A stretch of 64,000 nucleotides of DNA from Nitrobacter sp051535235. Its GTDB lineage: Bacteria > Pseudomonadota > Alphaproteobacteria > Rhizobiales > Xanthobacteraceae. Each line of letters begins with the position of its first letter. Within the stretch, counting starts at the first letter, position 1. The position numbers and the translations under genes were made by a program. Positions 18,545 to 28,257 of this stretch are shown here, in pieces. The stretch spans positions 248,001 through 312,000 of the forward strand of contig NZ_JBPPLZ010000003.1 in the NCBI RefSeq assembly GCF_051535235.1, written 5' to 3'. The notes under the pieces were generated by a model that saw only the letters and a program-made list of their open reading frames with translations, had not been told where the DNA came from and made no database searches.

Positions 18545-19762
18545 ATGGAAGAGTTTTATCGTATCCGCCGTCTGCCGCCTTACGTGTTCGAACAGGTCAA
18601 TCGCGCCAAGGCGGCCGCACGGAACGCCGGAGCCGATATCATCGACCTCGGTATGGGCAACCCGGACCTGCCGACGCCGCCCCATGTCCTCGACAAGCTC
18701 AAGGAAACCCTGGGCAAACCCAAGACAGACCGCTATTCGGCCTCCCGCGGCGTCACCGGCCTGCGCAAGGCGCAAGCCGGCTACTACGCCCGCCGCTTCG
18801 GGGTGAAACTCAATCCCGACACGCAGATCGTGGCGACGCTCGGCTCCAAGGAGGGTTTTGCGAATGTCGCCCAGGCGATCACCGCGCCGGGCGATGTCGT
18901 GCTGTGCCCGAACCCGAGCTATCCGATTCACGCATTCGGCTTTCTGATGGCAGGCGGCGTCATCCGCTCGGTACCATCCGCGCCGACGCCGGATTTTTTC
19001 GCGGCCTGCGAGCGCGCGATCATCCATTCCATACCGAAGCCGATCGCGCTGATCGTGTGCTATCCGTCGAACCCGACGGCGCAGATCGCGAGTCTCGATT
19101 TCTACCGCGATCTCGTTGCGTTCGCGAAGAAACACGAGATCTTCATCCTGTCGGACCTCGCATATTCAGAGGTCTACTTCGACGACAACCCGCCGCCCTC
19201 GGTGCTTCAGGTGCCCGGTGCGGTCGACGTCACCGTCGAGTTCACCTCGATGTCGAAGACGTTCTCGATGGCCGGATGGCGCATCGGCTTCGCGGTCGGC
19301 AACGAACGCATCATCGCGGCTCTCGCGCGGGTGAAATCCTATCTGGATTACGGGGCCTTCACGCCGATCCAGGTGGCGGCGACTGCGGCCCTGAACGGTC
19401 CGGACACCTGCATTCGCGAGATGCGCGACATCTATCGCAAGCGCCGCGACGCGTTGGTGGAATCCTTCGGCCGCGCCGGATGGGTGATCCCGCCGCCGCA
19501 GGCCTCGATGTTCGCATGGGCGCCGCTGCCCGAACGGTTTCGCGATCTCGGCAGCATGCAGTTCGCAACCCTGATGGTCGAGAAATCCGGGGTCGTAGTC
19601 TCGCCCGGCGTCGCCTTCGGCGAGCACGGCGAGGGCTATGTCCGCATCGCCATGGTGGAAAACGAACAGAGAATTCGTCAGGCCGCCCGCGGCGTCCGCC
19701 ACTTCCTTGAAAGCGGCATCGAAACGTTGCACAACGTGGTTCCTCTCGCCAACCGGCGATAG
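18545..19762 (+). CDS. Class I/II pyridoxal-phosphate aminotransferase
   Basis: 405 residues of the aspartate aminotransferase fold. Seen: MGNPDLPTPPHV, YSASRGVTGLRKA, YPSNPTAQIASL (the Asn that contacts PLP), and the Schiff-base Lys in SMSKTFSMAGWRIGFAVGN. Relatives are annotated as LL-diaminopimelate or alanine aminotransferase (AlaC); sequence alone does not decide. It lies 89 bases upstream of hom, which fits amino acid synthesis. Start at ATG 18545 (MEEFYRIRRLPPYVFEQ), after GGAGCC; a longer frame from 18473 is possible but unlikely. Confidence 0.88.
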   Translation: MEEFYRIRRLPPYVFEQVNRAKAAARNAGADIIDLGMGNPDLPTPPHVLDKLKETLGKPKTDRYSASRGVTGLRKAQAGYYARRFGVKLNPDTQIVATLGSKEGFANVAQAITAPGDVVLCPNPSYPIHAFGFLMAGGVIRSVPSAPTPDFFAACERAIIHSIPKPIALIVCYPSNPTAQIASLDFYRDLVAFAKKHEIFILSDLAYSEVYFDDNPPPSVLQVPGAVDVTVEFTSMSKTFSMAGWRIGFAVGNERIIAALARVKSYLDYGAFTPIQVAATAALNGPDTCIREMRDIYRKRRDALVESFGRAGWVIPPPQASMFAWAPLPERFRDLGSMQFATLMVEKSGVVVSPGVAFGEHGEGYVRIAMVENEQRIRQAARGVRHFLESGIETLHNVVPLANRR

Positions 19763-19851
19763 GCGCCGGTTCGGGGACGGCCTTGCGGCCTTTCGGGCCG
19801 GTCGTGCCTTGATCGTTCCTTGCAACACCGGTTTTTCCAGCAGGTTTCCTT

Positions 19852-21174
19852 ATGGTCGCACCCCTGAAAGTGGGCATTGCGGGGCTCGGCACTGTGGGGT
19901 CGGCTGTCGTTCACCTCATCGAGCAGCAGGGCCGGGCGCTGTCGGCGCGCTGCGGGCGCGGCGTCCGCGTGGTCGCCGTCGCCGCGCGCTCGAAGACCAA
20001 GAAGCGCGACATCGACCTTCGCGGCGTGGCGTGGGCCAAGGACGCGCTGGCGCTGGCGAACGATCCCGACATCGACTGTTTCGTCGAGTTGATGGGCGGG
20101 GCGGGCGACCCGGCGCAATCGGCGATCGAGGCGGCGCTGAAATCGGGCAAGTCGGTGGTGACGGCCAACAAAGCGCTGATCGCCAGGCACGGCCTGCGGC
20201 TCGCGACTCTCGCCGAGCAGCACGGTGGCGCGCTGAACTACGAGGCCGCGGTCGGCGCCGCCATTCCTGTCATCAAGACACTGCGGGAAGGACTTGCCGG
20301 GACCACGATCAACCGCGTCTACGGCATCCTCAATGGCACCTGCAACTACATCCTGACGCGGATGGAGCGGGAAAACCTGTCGTTCGCCGAGTGCCTGAAG
20401 GAGGCCCAGCGTCTCGGCTATGCCGAGGCCGATCCCTCGTTCGACGTCGACGGTCACGATACCGCGCAGAAGCTGTCGATCCTGGCGAGCCTCGCCTTCG
20501 GCACCCGCGTCGCCCAGAGCGCGGTCTATGTCGAGGGCATCTCGTCGATCGCGCCGGAGGACCTTCGCGCGGCGGAAGAACTCGGCTACCGCGTCAAGCT
20601 GCTCGGCGTCGCGATGCGCACCGCCAAGGGCATCGAACAGCGGGTGCATCCGACCATGGTGCCCAAAACCTCGTCAATCGCGCAGGTGATGGGCGTCACC
20701 AACGCGGTCACCATCGATGGCGACGGCATTCCGCCGATCACGCTGGTCGGCCCCGGCGCCGGCGGCGCCGCGACGGCGTCCGCCGTGGTCGCCGATATCG
20801 CCGATGTGGCGTGCGGCATTCGCGCCTTGCCGTTCGGACGGCCGGCGTCGCGGCTCAAGGCGACCAAGAAGGCGCCGATGGAGCGCCATGAGGGCGGCTA
20901 CTACATCCGCCTGATGGCGCGCGATTTCGCCGGCACCGCCGCGACCATCGCCACACGTCTCGCCGAGCAGAAAATCTCGATTGAATCGATCGTCCAGCGC
21001 CATCCCAACGGCAAGCTCGATATGACCGACGCCGGCAAACCTGCGGAGCCCGTTCCGGTGCTCCTGATCACCTATGCGACCAGCGAGGACGCGGTGCACC
21101 GCGCGCTTCATGCGGTGAGGGCGGACAAGGTCATCACCGGCCGTCCGCAGGTCATCCGTATCGAAAAGAACTGA
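19852..21174 (+). CDS. hom: Homoserine dehydrogenase
   Basis: 440 residues: NAD(P)-binding domain (VGIAGLGTVGSAVV at the start), catalytic domain with SVVTANKALIARHG, GTCNYIL and EADPSFDVDGHDTAQK, and a C-terminal ACT domain from about residue 355 (YYIRLMARDFAGTAATIATRLAE) expected to sense an end-product amino acid such as threonine. It converts aspartate semialdehyde to homoserine, a branch step to threonine, methionine and isoleucine. Downstream of the aminotransferase and 36 bases before glpX. Confidence 0.96.
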   Translation: MVAPLKVGIAGLGTVGSAVVHLIEQQGRALSARCGRGVRVVAVAARSKTKKRDIDLRGVAWAKDALALANDPDIDCFVELMGGAGDPAQSAIEAALKSGKSVVTANKALIARHGLRLATLAEQHGGALNYEAAVGAAIPVIKTLREGLAGTTINRVYGILNGTCNYILTRMERENLSFAECLKEAQRLGYAEADPSFDVDGHDTAQKLSILASLAFGTRVAQSAVYVEGISSIAPEDLRAAEELGYRVKLLGVAMRTAKGIEQRVHPTMVPKTSSIAQVMGVTNAVTIDGDGIPPITLVGPGAGGAATASAVVADIADVACGIRALPFGRPASRLKATKKAPMERHEGGYYIRLMARDFAGTAATIATRLAEQKISIESIVQRHPNGKLDMTDAGKPAEPVPVLLITYATSEDAVHRALHAVRADKVITGRPQVIRIEKN

Positions 21175-21210
21175 GGGATCCCGCCGCGCCGCCCGAGGAG
21201 AGTTGAGCCG

Positions 21211-22206
21211 ATGCCGACAGATATTTCCATTCCGCCGCAACAGGCGCTCCGCCGCCTCCTGACGCTCGAGATCGTGCGTGTGACGGAGCGGGCGGCGGTG
21301 GCGGCGGCGCGGCTGCGCGGGCGCGGCATGGAAAAGGCGTCCGATCAGGCCGCGGTCGACGCCATGCGGCGCGAACTCAACAAGCTGCCGATCGACGGCA
21401 CGGTGGTGATCGGCGAGGGCGAGATCGACGAGGCTCCGATGCTGTTCATCGGCGAGAAAGTCGGCAATTCCCACGGACCGGAGGTCGACATCGCGGTCGA
21501 TCCGCTCGAAGGCACCGTGCTGTGCGCCAAGAACATGCCCGGCGCGATCGCCACCATCGCGATGGCCGAGCGCGGCACGCTGCTTCACGCCCCCGATTGC
21601 TACATGGACAAGATCGCGATCGGTCCCGGCTATCCCAAGGGCACGGTGGACCTCGACGCGCCGGTGGAAGAGAACATCATCAATCTCGCCAAGGCCAAGG
21701 GAATCAAGCCGACCGAGATCACCGCGATCCTGCTCGACCGGCCGCGCCATGCCGCCAAGATCGCCGCACTGCGCAAGGTCGGCGCCGCGGTGAGCCTGAT
21801 CAGCGACGGCGACGTCGCCGGCGTCATCCACACCGCCGAGCCGCGAACCGGAATCGATATTTATCTGGGCAGCGGTGGCGCGCCCGAAGGCGTGCTGTCC
21901 GCGGCGGCGCTGCGCTGCATCGGCGGCCAGATGCAGACCCGTCTCATCATCGATAACGAGGCCTTGCGCGAGCGGACCCTGCAGATGGGGATCAAGGACC
22001 CCAAAAAGAAATACGAGATCTGCGACATGGTGAAGGGCGATTGCGTGTTCGCCGCGACCGGCGTGACCTCGGGGTCGCTGCTCTCGGGCGTCCGGTTCAG
22101 CAAGGACGTGATCAAGACCGATACGGTGGTGATGCGCTCGGTGACGGGTACCGTGCGCCGCATCAAGGCCGAGCATCGGCAGTTGGATAAATTTCACCTG
22201 GATTGA
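21211..22206 (+). CDS. glpX: Class II fructose-1,6-bisphosphatase (GlpX)
   Basis: 331 residues. Metal- and substrate-binding motifs of the GlpX family are seen: VVIGEGEIDEAPML, DIAVDPLEGTVLCAKNMPGA, and ISDGDVAGVIHTAEP, with GSGGAPEGVLSAAAL near the end. It hydrolyses fructose-1,6-bisphosphate in gluconeogenesis; in autotrophic alphaproteobacteria related enzymes also work on sedoheptulose-1,7-bisphosphate. ATG at 21211 with GAGGAG 11 bases upstream. Probably cotranscribed with hom. Confidence 0.95.
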   Translation: MPTDISIPPQQALRRLLTLEIVRVTERAAVAAARLRGRGMEKASDQAAVDAMRRELNKLPIDGTVVIGEGEIDEAPMLFIGEKVGNSHGPEVDIAVDPLEGTVLCAKNMPGAIATIAMAERGTLLHAPDCYMDKIAIGPGYPKGTVDLDAPVEENIINLAKAKGIKPTEITAILLDRPRHAAKIAALRKVGAAVSLISDGDVAGVIHTAEPRTGIDIYLGSGGAPEGVLSAAALRCIGGQMQTRLIIDNEALRERTLQMGIKDPKKKYEICDMVKGDCVFAATGVTSGSLLSGVRFSKDVIKTDTVVMRSVTGTVRRIKAEHRQLDKFHLD

Positions 22207-22345
22207 GTCATGTCCAATTTCGGCGACGGTGTCGCGGCTTTGCCTGCGGTCCTTCAATTCTAACATCGCAAGAAGGCTCGCTGAAACGGGATGCGAATGT
22301 CAGAATTGGACCACTGGAGCAGTTCATATGGGAACGCAGCTTGTC

Positions 22346-22415
22346 GTCATTGCGAGCGAAGCGAAGCAATCCAGTGGCATCTGGATTGCTTCGTCGCTCC
22401 GCTCCTCGCAATGAC
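22346..22415. repeat. 70-bp palindromic element with the same ends as 2467-2615
   Basis: Bounded by GTCATTGCGAG (22346-22356) and CTCGCAATGAC (22405-22415). Inside, CGAAGCGAAGCAATCCAG pairs with CTGGATTGCTTCG, so the whole unit folds into one long hairpin. It lies in the glpX-recJ gap (22207-22479) and is a shorter, cleaner relative of the element between sufD and sufS. Confidence 0.8.
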
Positions 22416-22479
22416 GAGAACAGAGCCAAGTGGTGAACGGCTCTAGATTCCATACGATATCGCAAGGTAGGACGATAGC

Positions 22480-24321
22480 ATGACCTTGCCTGCCACCGCA
22501 TTTCCGGTCGAAGCGCCCGACGCCTTTCTCGGCGTCGCGCATTCGGCCACGGGCCGCCTGTGGCGCGATCGCCTCGATGCGCGGGGCGCGGCGCGTGCGC
22601 TGGCGATCGCGCAGCGGCATCAACTGCCGGAGATGCTGGCACGGGTGATTGCCGGGCGCGGCGTCGAGATCGACGCGGTCGCGGATTTTCTCGATCCCAC
22701 CATACGGCGGCTGATGCCCGATCCCTTCACCGTGACGCAGATGGAGGCGGCGGCGCAACGGCTCGCCGATGCCGCGATGCGCGGCGAGACGGTCGCGATC
22801 TTCGGCGACTACGATGTCGACGGCGCGACCTCGGCTGCGCTGCTCGCGTGGCATCTGCGCCATTGCGGCCTCACGCCGCTGATCCACATCCCCGACCGGA
22901 TTTTCGAGGGCTACGGCCCGAACGTCGACGCGATCAACGCGCTCGCGGCAAAAGGCGCGACGCTGCTGGTGACGGTGGACTGCGGCACCACCAGCATCGA
23001 GCCGCTGGCGGTCGCAAGGCAACAGGGCATGTCGGTGGTCGTGATCGATCATCACCAGTGCGCCGACGATCTGCCGGATGTGGACGCGCTGGTGAATCCG
23101 AACCGGCCGGACGATCTCTCTGGCCTCGGGCATCTCGCCGCCGTCGGTCTTGTCCTGGTGACGCTGGTCGCGCTGAACCGCGAACTGCGCCAGCGCGGCT
23201 TCTGGACGCCCGAGCGGCCGGAGCCCGATCTTCTGAACATGCTGCACCACGTCGCGCTCGGCACGGTCGCCGACGTCGCGCCGCTAACCGGCCTCAACCG
23301 CGCCTTCGTGGCGAAGGGGCTGATCGCGCTGCGCCGTCGCGATCACATCGGCCACACCGCGCTGATGGATGTCGCGCGGCTGAACGGCCCGCCGGAAGCC
23401 TGGCATCTCGGCTTCATGCTGGGACCGCGCATCAACGCCGGCGGCCGCATCGGTCGTGCTGACCTGGGCGTGCGGCTGTTGCTCGAAGCCGATGTCTCGG
23501 AAGCCGCGCGCATCGCCGCCGAACTCGATCGCCTCAATACCGAGCGCCGCGTGATCGAGCAGGCAGCCGAGGCGCAGGCCGAAGCCGAGGCGCTGGCCTC
23601 GCTCGGTCTCGAGGACAAGGGCTCCGTTATCGTCACGGCGTCCGAGGGCTGGCATCCTGGCGTCGTCGGTCTCGTCGCGTCGCGGCTGAAGGACAAGTTC
23701 GGTCGGCCCGCCTTCGTCGTCGCGCTGGAGCCTGGCGGGATCGGCACCGGATCGGGCCGCTCCATCGGCGGCGTCGATCTCGGCAGGGCGGTGCGGCAGG
23801 CGGTGACCGACGGCGTGCTGCTCAAGGGCGGCGGTCACGCCATGGCGGCCGGCGTGACGCTGCGGAAAGATCGGCTGGCGGAATTCCGCGCCTACATGGA
23901 AAAGGCGCTCGCCGCCGATGTCGCACAGTCGCGCCATGTCAACGAACTGTTCATCGACGGCGCGGTCAGCGCGCGAGCAGTAACGCCTGAGTTCGTGGCG
24001 ATGCTCAATCGCGCGGGACCGTTCGGCGCGGGCAATCCCGAACCGGTATTGGCTCTGCCGTCGCACCAACTCATCCATGCCGACGAGGTCGGGCAGGCGC
24101 ACCTGCGGCTGCGATTCAAGTCCGGCGACGGCGCGATCGTGAACGGCATCGCGTTCCGCGCGGTTGGCCAGCCGCTCGGCAACGCGCTGGCGCAAATGCG
24201 CGGCCAGCCGCTGCATGTGGCTGGGTCGCTGGCTGTGGATCGCTGGCAGGGCGCGGAGCGTGTGCAGTTGCGCGTCTGCGATGTCGCGGTACCCGATCCG
24301 GGTCCGGCGGTCATTCGTTGA
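22480..24321 (+). CDS. recJ: Single-stranded-DNA-specific exonuclease RecJ
   Basis: 613 residues. DHH-family motifs: IFGDYDVDGATSAALLAWHL (motif I), TVDCGTTS, VIDHHQCADDLP (DHH), HHVALGTVADVAPL, and the DHHA1 region KGGGHAMAAGVTL. The C-terminal OB-like domain covers about residues 470-605. RecJ degrades single-stranded DNA 5' to 3' in recombination, mismatch and base-excision repair. ATG at 22480. It follows glpX after a gap with a palindromic element. Confidence 0.95.
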   Translation: MTLPATAFPVEAPDAFLGVAHSATGRLWRDRLDARGAARALAIAQRHQLPEMLARVIAGRGVEIDAVADFLDPTIRRLMPDPFTVTQMEAAAQRLADAAMRGETVAIFGDYDVDGATSAALLAWHLRHCGLTPLIHIPDRIFEGYGPNVDAINALAAKGATLLVTVDCGTTSIEPLAVARQQGMSVVVIDHHQCADDLPDVDALVNPNRPDDLSGLGHLAAVGLVLVTLVALNRELRQRGFWTPERPEPDLLNMLHHVALGTVADVAPLTGLNRAFVAKGLIALRRRDHIGHTALMDVARLNGPPEAWHLGFMLGPRINAGGRIGRADLGVRLLLEADVSEAARIAAELDRLNTERRVIEQAAEAQAEAEALASLGLEDKGSVIVTASEGWHPGVVGLVASRLKDKFGRPAFVVALEPGGIGTGSGRSIGGVDLGRAVRQAVTDGVLLKGGGHAMAAGVTLRKDRLAEFRAYMEKALAADVAQSRHVNELFIDGAVSARAVTPEFVAMLNRAGPFGAGNPEPVLALPSHQLIHADEVGQAHLRLRFKSGDGAIVNGIAFRAVGQPLGNALAQMRGQPLHVAGSLAVDRWQGAERVQLRVCDVAVPDPGPAVIR

Positions 24322-24371
24322 AGTGGTTACATTTGAATGGAAGGGCTTCGTCGAAGCAATGCAAACTCCTT

Positions 24372-24486
24372 CTCCCGCTTGCGGGCCGAGACGAGCAAAG
24401 CTCGCTCTGCGAGAGTTGGGGAGGTAATGTCAGTGAAGATACCCACCCGACGGACTTCGTCGGTCGACCTCCGCCGCAAGCGGGAG
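24372..24486. repeat. Intergenic palindromic element
   Basis: Bounded by CTCCCGCTTGCGG (24372-24384) and CCGCAAGCGGGAG (24474-24486), an exact 13-bp inverted repeat, with internal hairpins (ACGAGCAAAGCTCG; CGACGGACTTCGTCGGTCG type). It lies between the convergent recJ and mltB genes and may end transcription from both sides. Confidence 0.7.
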
Positions 24487-24533
24487 AGGTTGGGAGTCGT
24501 TCGTGGCGGTTCACTGCAAATCCGAGTCGCCAG

Positions 24534-25757
24534 CTACAATCCCTGCCGCAGCTTCGCCAGCACTTGCAATCCCGCATAGCCGTCGGCGGGCAGGCCGACG
24601 CGGGTCTGGAAATCCTTCACCGCTTTCATGGTGTCGTTGCCGACGCGGCCGTCGGTGCCGCCGGTGTCGAAGCCGGCCTTGGTCAGGCGCGTCTGCACCT
24701 CCTGCACTTCCGCAAGCGTGAGCGCGCGCTCGGAGCCGGGGAAAGGCTGGATGAAGGGCGGCGCGCCGAGGATGCGGTCGCCGAGATGGCAGATCGCAAG
24801 CGCGTAATTCATCGACGGGTTGTAACTGCGCACCGCGTAGAAATTCGGTCCCAGCAGGAACGTTGGACCGCCCGGTTCGGGAATCCAGAGTCTGGCCGAG
24901 GCGTTCGGCTGCGGAAACGCCTTGCCGTCGGCGCGATGCACGCCGGCCGCCGACCATGCGGCGTAGCTGCGATTGCCGCTCGCGCCATCGGGTGCGCGCA
25001 CTTCACATCCCCAATGCTCGCCGCGATGATATTTGCCGCGGTTGATGAGATAACGCGCGGTCGAGCCCAGCGCGTCGTCGGGCTTCCCGAACGGCGAGAC
25101 CCGGCCGTCGCCGTCGTAATCCATGCCGACGTTGAGCCAGACCTCCGGCATCCATTGCGTATGCCCCATCGCGCCGGCCCATGACCCGCGCATCTCCTCG
25201 GGCGTGCTCCAGCCTTTGTTCACGATGCGCAGCGCGTTGATCAGTTCGGTTTCCCAATAGGTGCGTCGCCGCGGTTCGTTCCATGCGAGCGCCGCCAGCG
25301 AGGGGAATACCGGCCGCATGTGGTTCTTCTGCACCAGCGGATCGCCGAACGCGGACTCGACGCCCCACAATGCGAGCAGCGTTCCGCGCTCGACGCCGAA
25401 ATCGCGCTCGATCCGCGCAAACAGCGCCTCGTTTTTCCGCAGCGCCTCCTTGCCGGCGATGATGCGCCAGTCCGAGACGCGGCGGTTGATGTATTGCCAG
25501 GTCTTCTCGTGAAACTCCGGCTGGTTGCGCATCTGCTTGAACACACTCATGTCCGGCTCGATCCGGCCCATGCAGCGATTCCATGTCGCCTCCGAGATTC
25601 CCTTCGCCAGCGCGCGGGCGCGAAACTTGTCGCGCCACTGCTCGAAGCCCTGCGGCGTTGCTGCGAGAGCCGGGAAGGGCACGAGCACCGCCGTCGCGCC
25701 GAGACATTGCAGCGCGCCGCGCCGGCTGATTTGGATTCGGGAATCGAAAGTTTTCAT
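24534..25757 (-). CDS. Lytic murein transglycosylase, MltB type
   Basis: 407 residues. The N-terminus (SRRGALQCLGATAVLVPFPALAA) is a signal peptide with a twin Arg, so export by Tat is possible. The catalytic domain has ALWGVESAFGDP with the catalytic Glu, WAGAMGHTQWMPEVW, and YNPSMNYALAICHLGDRI. A C-terminal peptidoglycan-binding domain (about residues 345-407, VQTRLTKAGFDTGGTDGRVG) follows. It cuts the glycan strand with anhydromuramyl formation in the periplasm. It is 68 bases downstream of another wall-enzyme gene. Confidence 0.92.
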   Translation of the reverse strand: MKTFDSRIQISRRGALQCLGATAVLVPFPALAATPQGFEQWRDKFRARALAKGISEATWNRCMGRIEPDMSVFKQMRNQPEFHEKTWQYINRRVSDWRIIAGKEALRKNEALFARIERDFGVERGTLLALWGVESAFGDPLVQKNHMRPVFPSLAALAWNEPRRRTYWETELINALRIVNKGWSTPEEMRGSWAGAMGHTQWMPEVWLNVGMDYDGDGRVSPFGKPDDALGSTARYLINRGKYHRGEHWGCEVRAPDGASGNRSYAAWSAAGVHRADGKAFPQPNASARLWIPEPGGPTFLLGPNFYAVRSYNPSMNYALAICHLGDRILGAPPFIQPFPGSERALTLAEVQEVQTRLTKAGFDTGGTDGRVGNDTMKAVKDFQTRVGLPADGYAGLQVLAKLRQGL

Positions 25758-25825
25758 GCAGCGAGCTTAACGGAGGGAAGCGCCTGGCCGCAAAGGTTCA
25801 TTGCGTCGCGGGAACTCGATCCTTC

Positions 25826-27523
25826 TCAATCGTCCTCGCCCTCGGCGGGCTTCTCGGGATGAACGGGATCCTGCGGCTTCGCGGGCGGCGGACCGGCTTC
25901 GGCTTCAGTGGCGATCTCGCGACCGCGCTCGCCGATCAGGCGTTCATAGGCCGAGATCAGCGTGACGTAGGGGTTGACCCAGATCCAGCCGTCGCGCGTG
26001 AACACCTGCACGTCGAAATGCAGGTGTGTCGTCGTGCCGCCGGGGTGATCCATGTAGTTCGATATCAGCCCGATCTTTTCACCTTCGCTCACGCGGCGGT
26101 CGTCGAGCATCCCGCTTTTATCCAGTTGCGCCGGATTCATGTGCATGTAGCGAAAGCGCAGATGCTCGTTGCGGGTGTTGACCAGCAACGTCACGCTTTG
26201 GTGTTTCGGTGAACGGATGATGACGCCATCGCGCACGGCCACAACCGCATACCGGTTCGGGATGCAGCGGTCGGCGCGCTTGTTGCGGAGCGTGCATGTC
26301 GCCGGGCGCAGGTCCTGTCCCTGGTGTCCGAAGCCAGCGGGGCATTGTCCGACGTTGAAATCACGAGCCTCGCAGAAATTGTCCTGCCAGGGATAGGAGT
26401 AGTTTTCAGGGGCGGATTCGTCGAACACCAGCGGCTTGTTGCTCGACTTGCAATGATAGTGATCGCCTTTGTCGGATGGCGGGGGAACGCGGCCGCGATA
26501 GAAGCAGTCGCCCCAGTTCAGGAACGATTGCGAGTTCGCGTAAGCCGGCGCCCGTTCGATCGGAAACCGGATCTGCGAATAGACGGTCGTGTCGGCATGG
26601 CCACTCTCGCCGCGATAGCCACTGTTGGCGATGATGTCGCCGGGCGGCCGGTAGGTGAAATCGGGCGAGAACGTTTCCGGGCGCGGCATCACGCCGGGCG
26701 CGATGGGCATACGGGATTGCAACGGCCGCCCGCCCGCGATGCGCAACGCTTTCAGAAACCGCTCGGCCACGACCGAGGCCTCGCGGCACGCCAGCCGGTT
26801 CGCGCGCGGTGCGCTGTCGAGGCAATGGATGGAAACCACATAGGGAACGCCGAACCGCGTGAATGCGTAGCGCACGTCCCCTTCGCGAATGATCCGCCGG
26901 AGATCCGGAAACTGCGCCGCCAGCGCGCTAACAGGCTCGCCCTTTCCTCCCGACGGATCGTCGATGTCGTAAGTGAGGATCGAACCTGTGATCTGAACTT
27001 CGACGGGCCTTTTGTAGGTGAGTTGCGGCATGCCGCCGGCCGCGCCGGGCGCCAGCGCGAACTTGGCGTCATAGCCGGCCGGACCGGCATTGAACATCCG
27101 CTCCTGAAACCCGTCCTGAAAGTGCGCGAGCGGCGGGCGCGGCGATGCGTTGGTCATGCGCTCGGCGAGATACATGCCGGTATCGAACGGCAGCAGCACC
27201 GGCACCGGACTCTGGTTGATGCGCTCAAAAAGCGGCAGCGTCACCGCATTGAGTTGCATCAGCGCCGGCATGGTGCGCGGATCGGTCGGCGGCAGGTGAC
27301 GCAAAGCGTTGAAGGTGAAGCGTCCGGCGATGGCAGGCCGATCCTCGATCTCGGACTTGAGCTGGTCGAGAACGGTGCGCCACTCCACGCGAACGATGGA
27401 AATTCCGGGCGTCCTGAAGTCGCCGGCGGCAGCACCGCCGATCGTGATTGCGAGCAGCAGCCATGCCGCGGCGGCGCGTCCGGCGAACCGGAGAGAAATA
27501 CTGCCGCGAACCGCCGGTCTCAC
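25826..27523 (-). CDS. M23-family (LytM-like) peptidase domain protein
   Basis: 565 residues with an N-terminal hydrophobic export signal (AAAAWLLLAITIGGAAAG). The first 350 residues match no family I can name. The C-terminal part has the LytM layout: GHQGQDLRP (H-x3-D zinc ligands), FRYMHMNPAQLD, and THLHFDVQV (HxH), so all metal ligands are present and it may cut wall peptides. It ends with a Pro-rich acidic tail. The GTG at 27523 is used; it lies 22 bases after the efp stop, so efp, this gene and mltB may form one unit. It contains two PPP stretches. Confidence 0.82.
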   Translation of the reverse strand: MRPAVRGSISLRFAGRAAAAWLLLAITIGGAAAGDFRTPGISIVRVEWRTVLDQLKSEIEDRPAIAGRFTFNALRHLPPTDPRTMPALMQLNAVTLPLFERINQSPVPVLLPFDTGMYLAERMTNASPRPPLAHFQDGFQERMFNAGPAGYDAKFALAPGAAGGMPQLTYKRPVEVQITGSILTYDIDDPSGGKGEPVSALAAQFPDLRRIIREGDVRYAFTRFGVPYVVSIHCLDSAPRANRLACREASVVAERFLKALRIAGGRPLQSRMPIAPGVMPRPETFSPDFTYRPPGDIIANSGYRGESGHADTTVYSQIRFPIERAPAYANSQSFLNWGDCFYRGRVPPPSDKGDHYHCKSSNKPLVFDESAPENYSYPWQDNFCEARDFNVGQCPAGFGHQGQDLRPATCTLRNKRADRCIPNRYAVVAVRDGVIIRSPKHQSVTLLVNTRNEHLRFRYMHMNPAQLDKSGMLDDRRVSEGEKIGLISNYMDHPGGTTTHLHFDVQVFTRDGWIWVNPYVTLISAYERLIGERGREIATEAEAGPPPAKPQDPVHPEKPAEGEDD

Positions 27524-27545
27524 ATCCGTGGCCCTGCTTCCTCTC

Positions 27546-28112
27546 TTAGTCCTTGGCGCGTTCGACGTAGGAGCCGTCTTCCGTCATGACCACGATGCGG
27601 GTGCCGACGCCGACATGGGGCGGCACGCCGGTCCGCACGCCGTTCGACAGCATGGCGGGCTTGTAGGACGAGGACGCGGTCTGCCCCTTGGTGACGGGTT
27701 CGGTCTCCACGACCTCGAGCGTCACCCGCTGCGGCAGCGTGATCGCCACCGGTACCATGTCGTGCAGGGACAGTTTCACCACCATGTTTTCCTGCAAGTA
27801 GGGCGCGGCGTTGCCAACAACGTCCTTTGGCACCTGAACCTGATCGTAGGTCTCCGCATTCATGAAGTGGAAGCCGTCGGCATCTTCGTAGAGGTAGGTA
27901 AAGTTGTGATCCTCGATGGTGGCGCGCTCGACCTGGTCGGTGGTCTTGTAGCGCTCGGATATCTTCACGCCGTCGCTGATCCGCCGCATCTCGATCTGGC
28001 TGACTGGAGTTCCCTTGCCGGGGTGGATGTTTTCCGCGGTCAGGACCACGTAGAGCTTGCCGTCCTGCTCGATGACGTTGCCCTTGCGAATAGAACTGGC
28101 GATGACTCTCAA
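27546..28112 (-). CDS. efp: Elongation factor P
   Basis: 188 residues, exactly the family size, with a TTG start at 28112 and AGGA 10 bases before it. Seen: VIASSIRKGNVIEQDGKLYV and the modification loop IHPGKGTPVSQIEM, whose Lys is the residue that receives beta-lysine in other bacteria; the C-terminus is GTRIVVMTEDGSYVERA. EF-P binds the ribosome between P and E sites and relieves stalling at polyproline. The divergent epmA-epmB genes encode the modifying enzymes. A longer frame runs upstream past the TTG but lacks family similarity. Confidence 0.95.
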   Translation of the reverse strand: MRVIASSIRKGNVIEQDGKLYVVLTAENIHPGKGTPVSQIEMRRISDGVKISERYKTTDQVERATIEDHNFTYLYEDADGFHFMNAETYDQVQVPKDVVGNAAPYLQENMVVKLSLHDMVPVAITLPQRVTLEVVETEPVTKGQTASSSYKPAMLSNGVRTGVPPHVGVGTRIVVMTEDGSYVERAKD

Positions 28113-28257
28113 GGCTGGATTTCCTAAGGTTCGGGCTCGAGACCGGTCCGGACGGGGACGTCCTGCGGCCGTTGAGGCGGTTTCGGGCCGCAACATACTG
28201 ATTTGGCCCGTCGGCGCCAGTAGTTTGCGGCCGATTCCGGTCGATTGCTGAGGATGG
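28113..28257. promoter_or_regulatory. Divergent promoter region, efp / epmA
   Basis: 145 bases separating efp (minus) from epmA (plus). It must hold both promoters, or one shared control region, for a target protein and its modifying enzymes. No strong operator or hairpin is visible; GGACGGGGACGTCC (28151-28164) is a nearly perfect short palindrome. Confidence 0.5.

Noticed and set aside
20674..22266. 530-codon minus-strand frame
   Set aside because: Antisense of hom and glpX with no family similarity.
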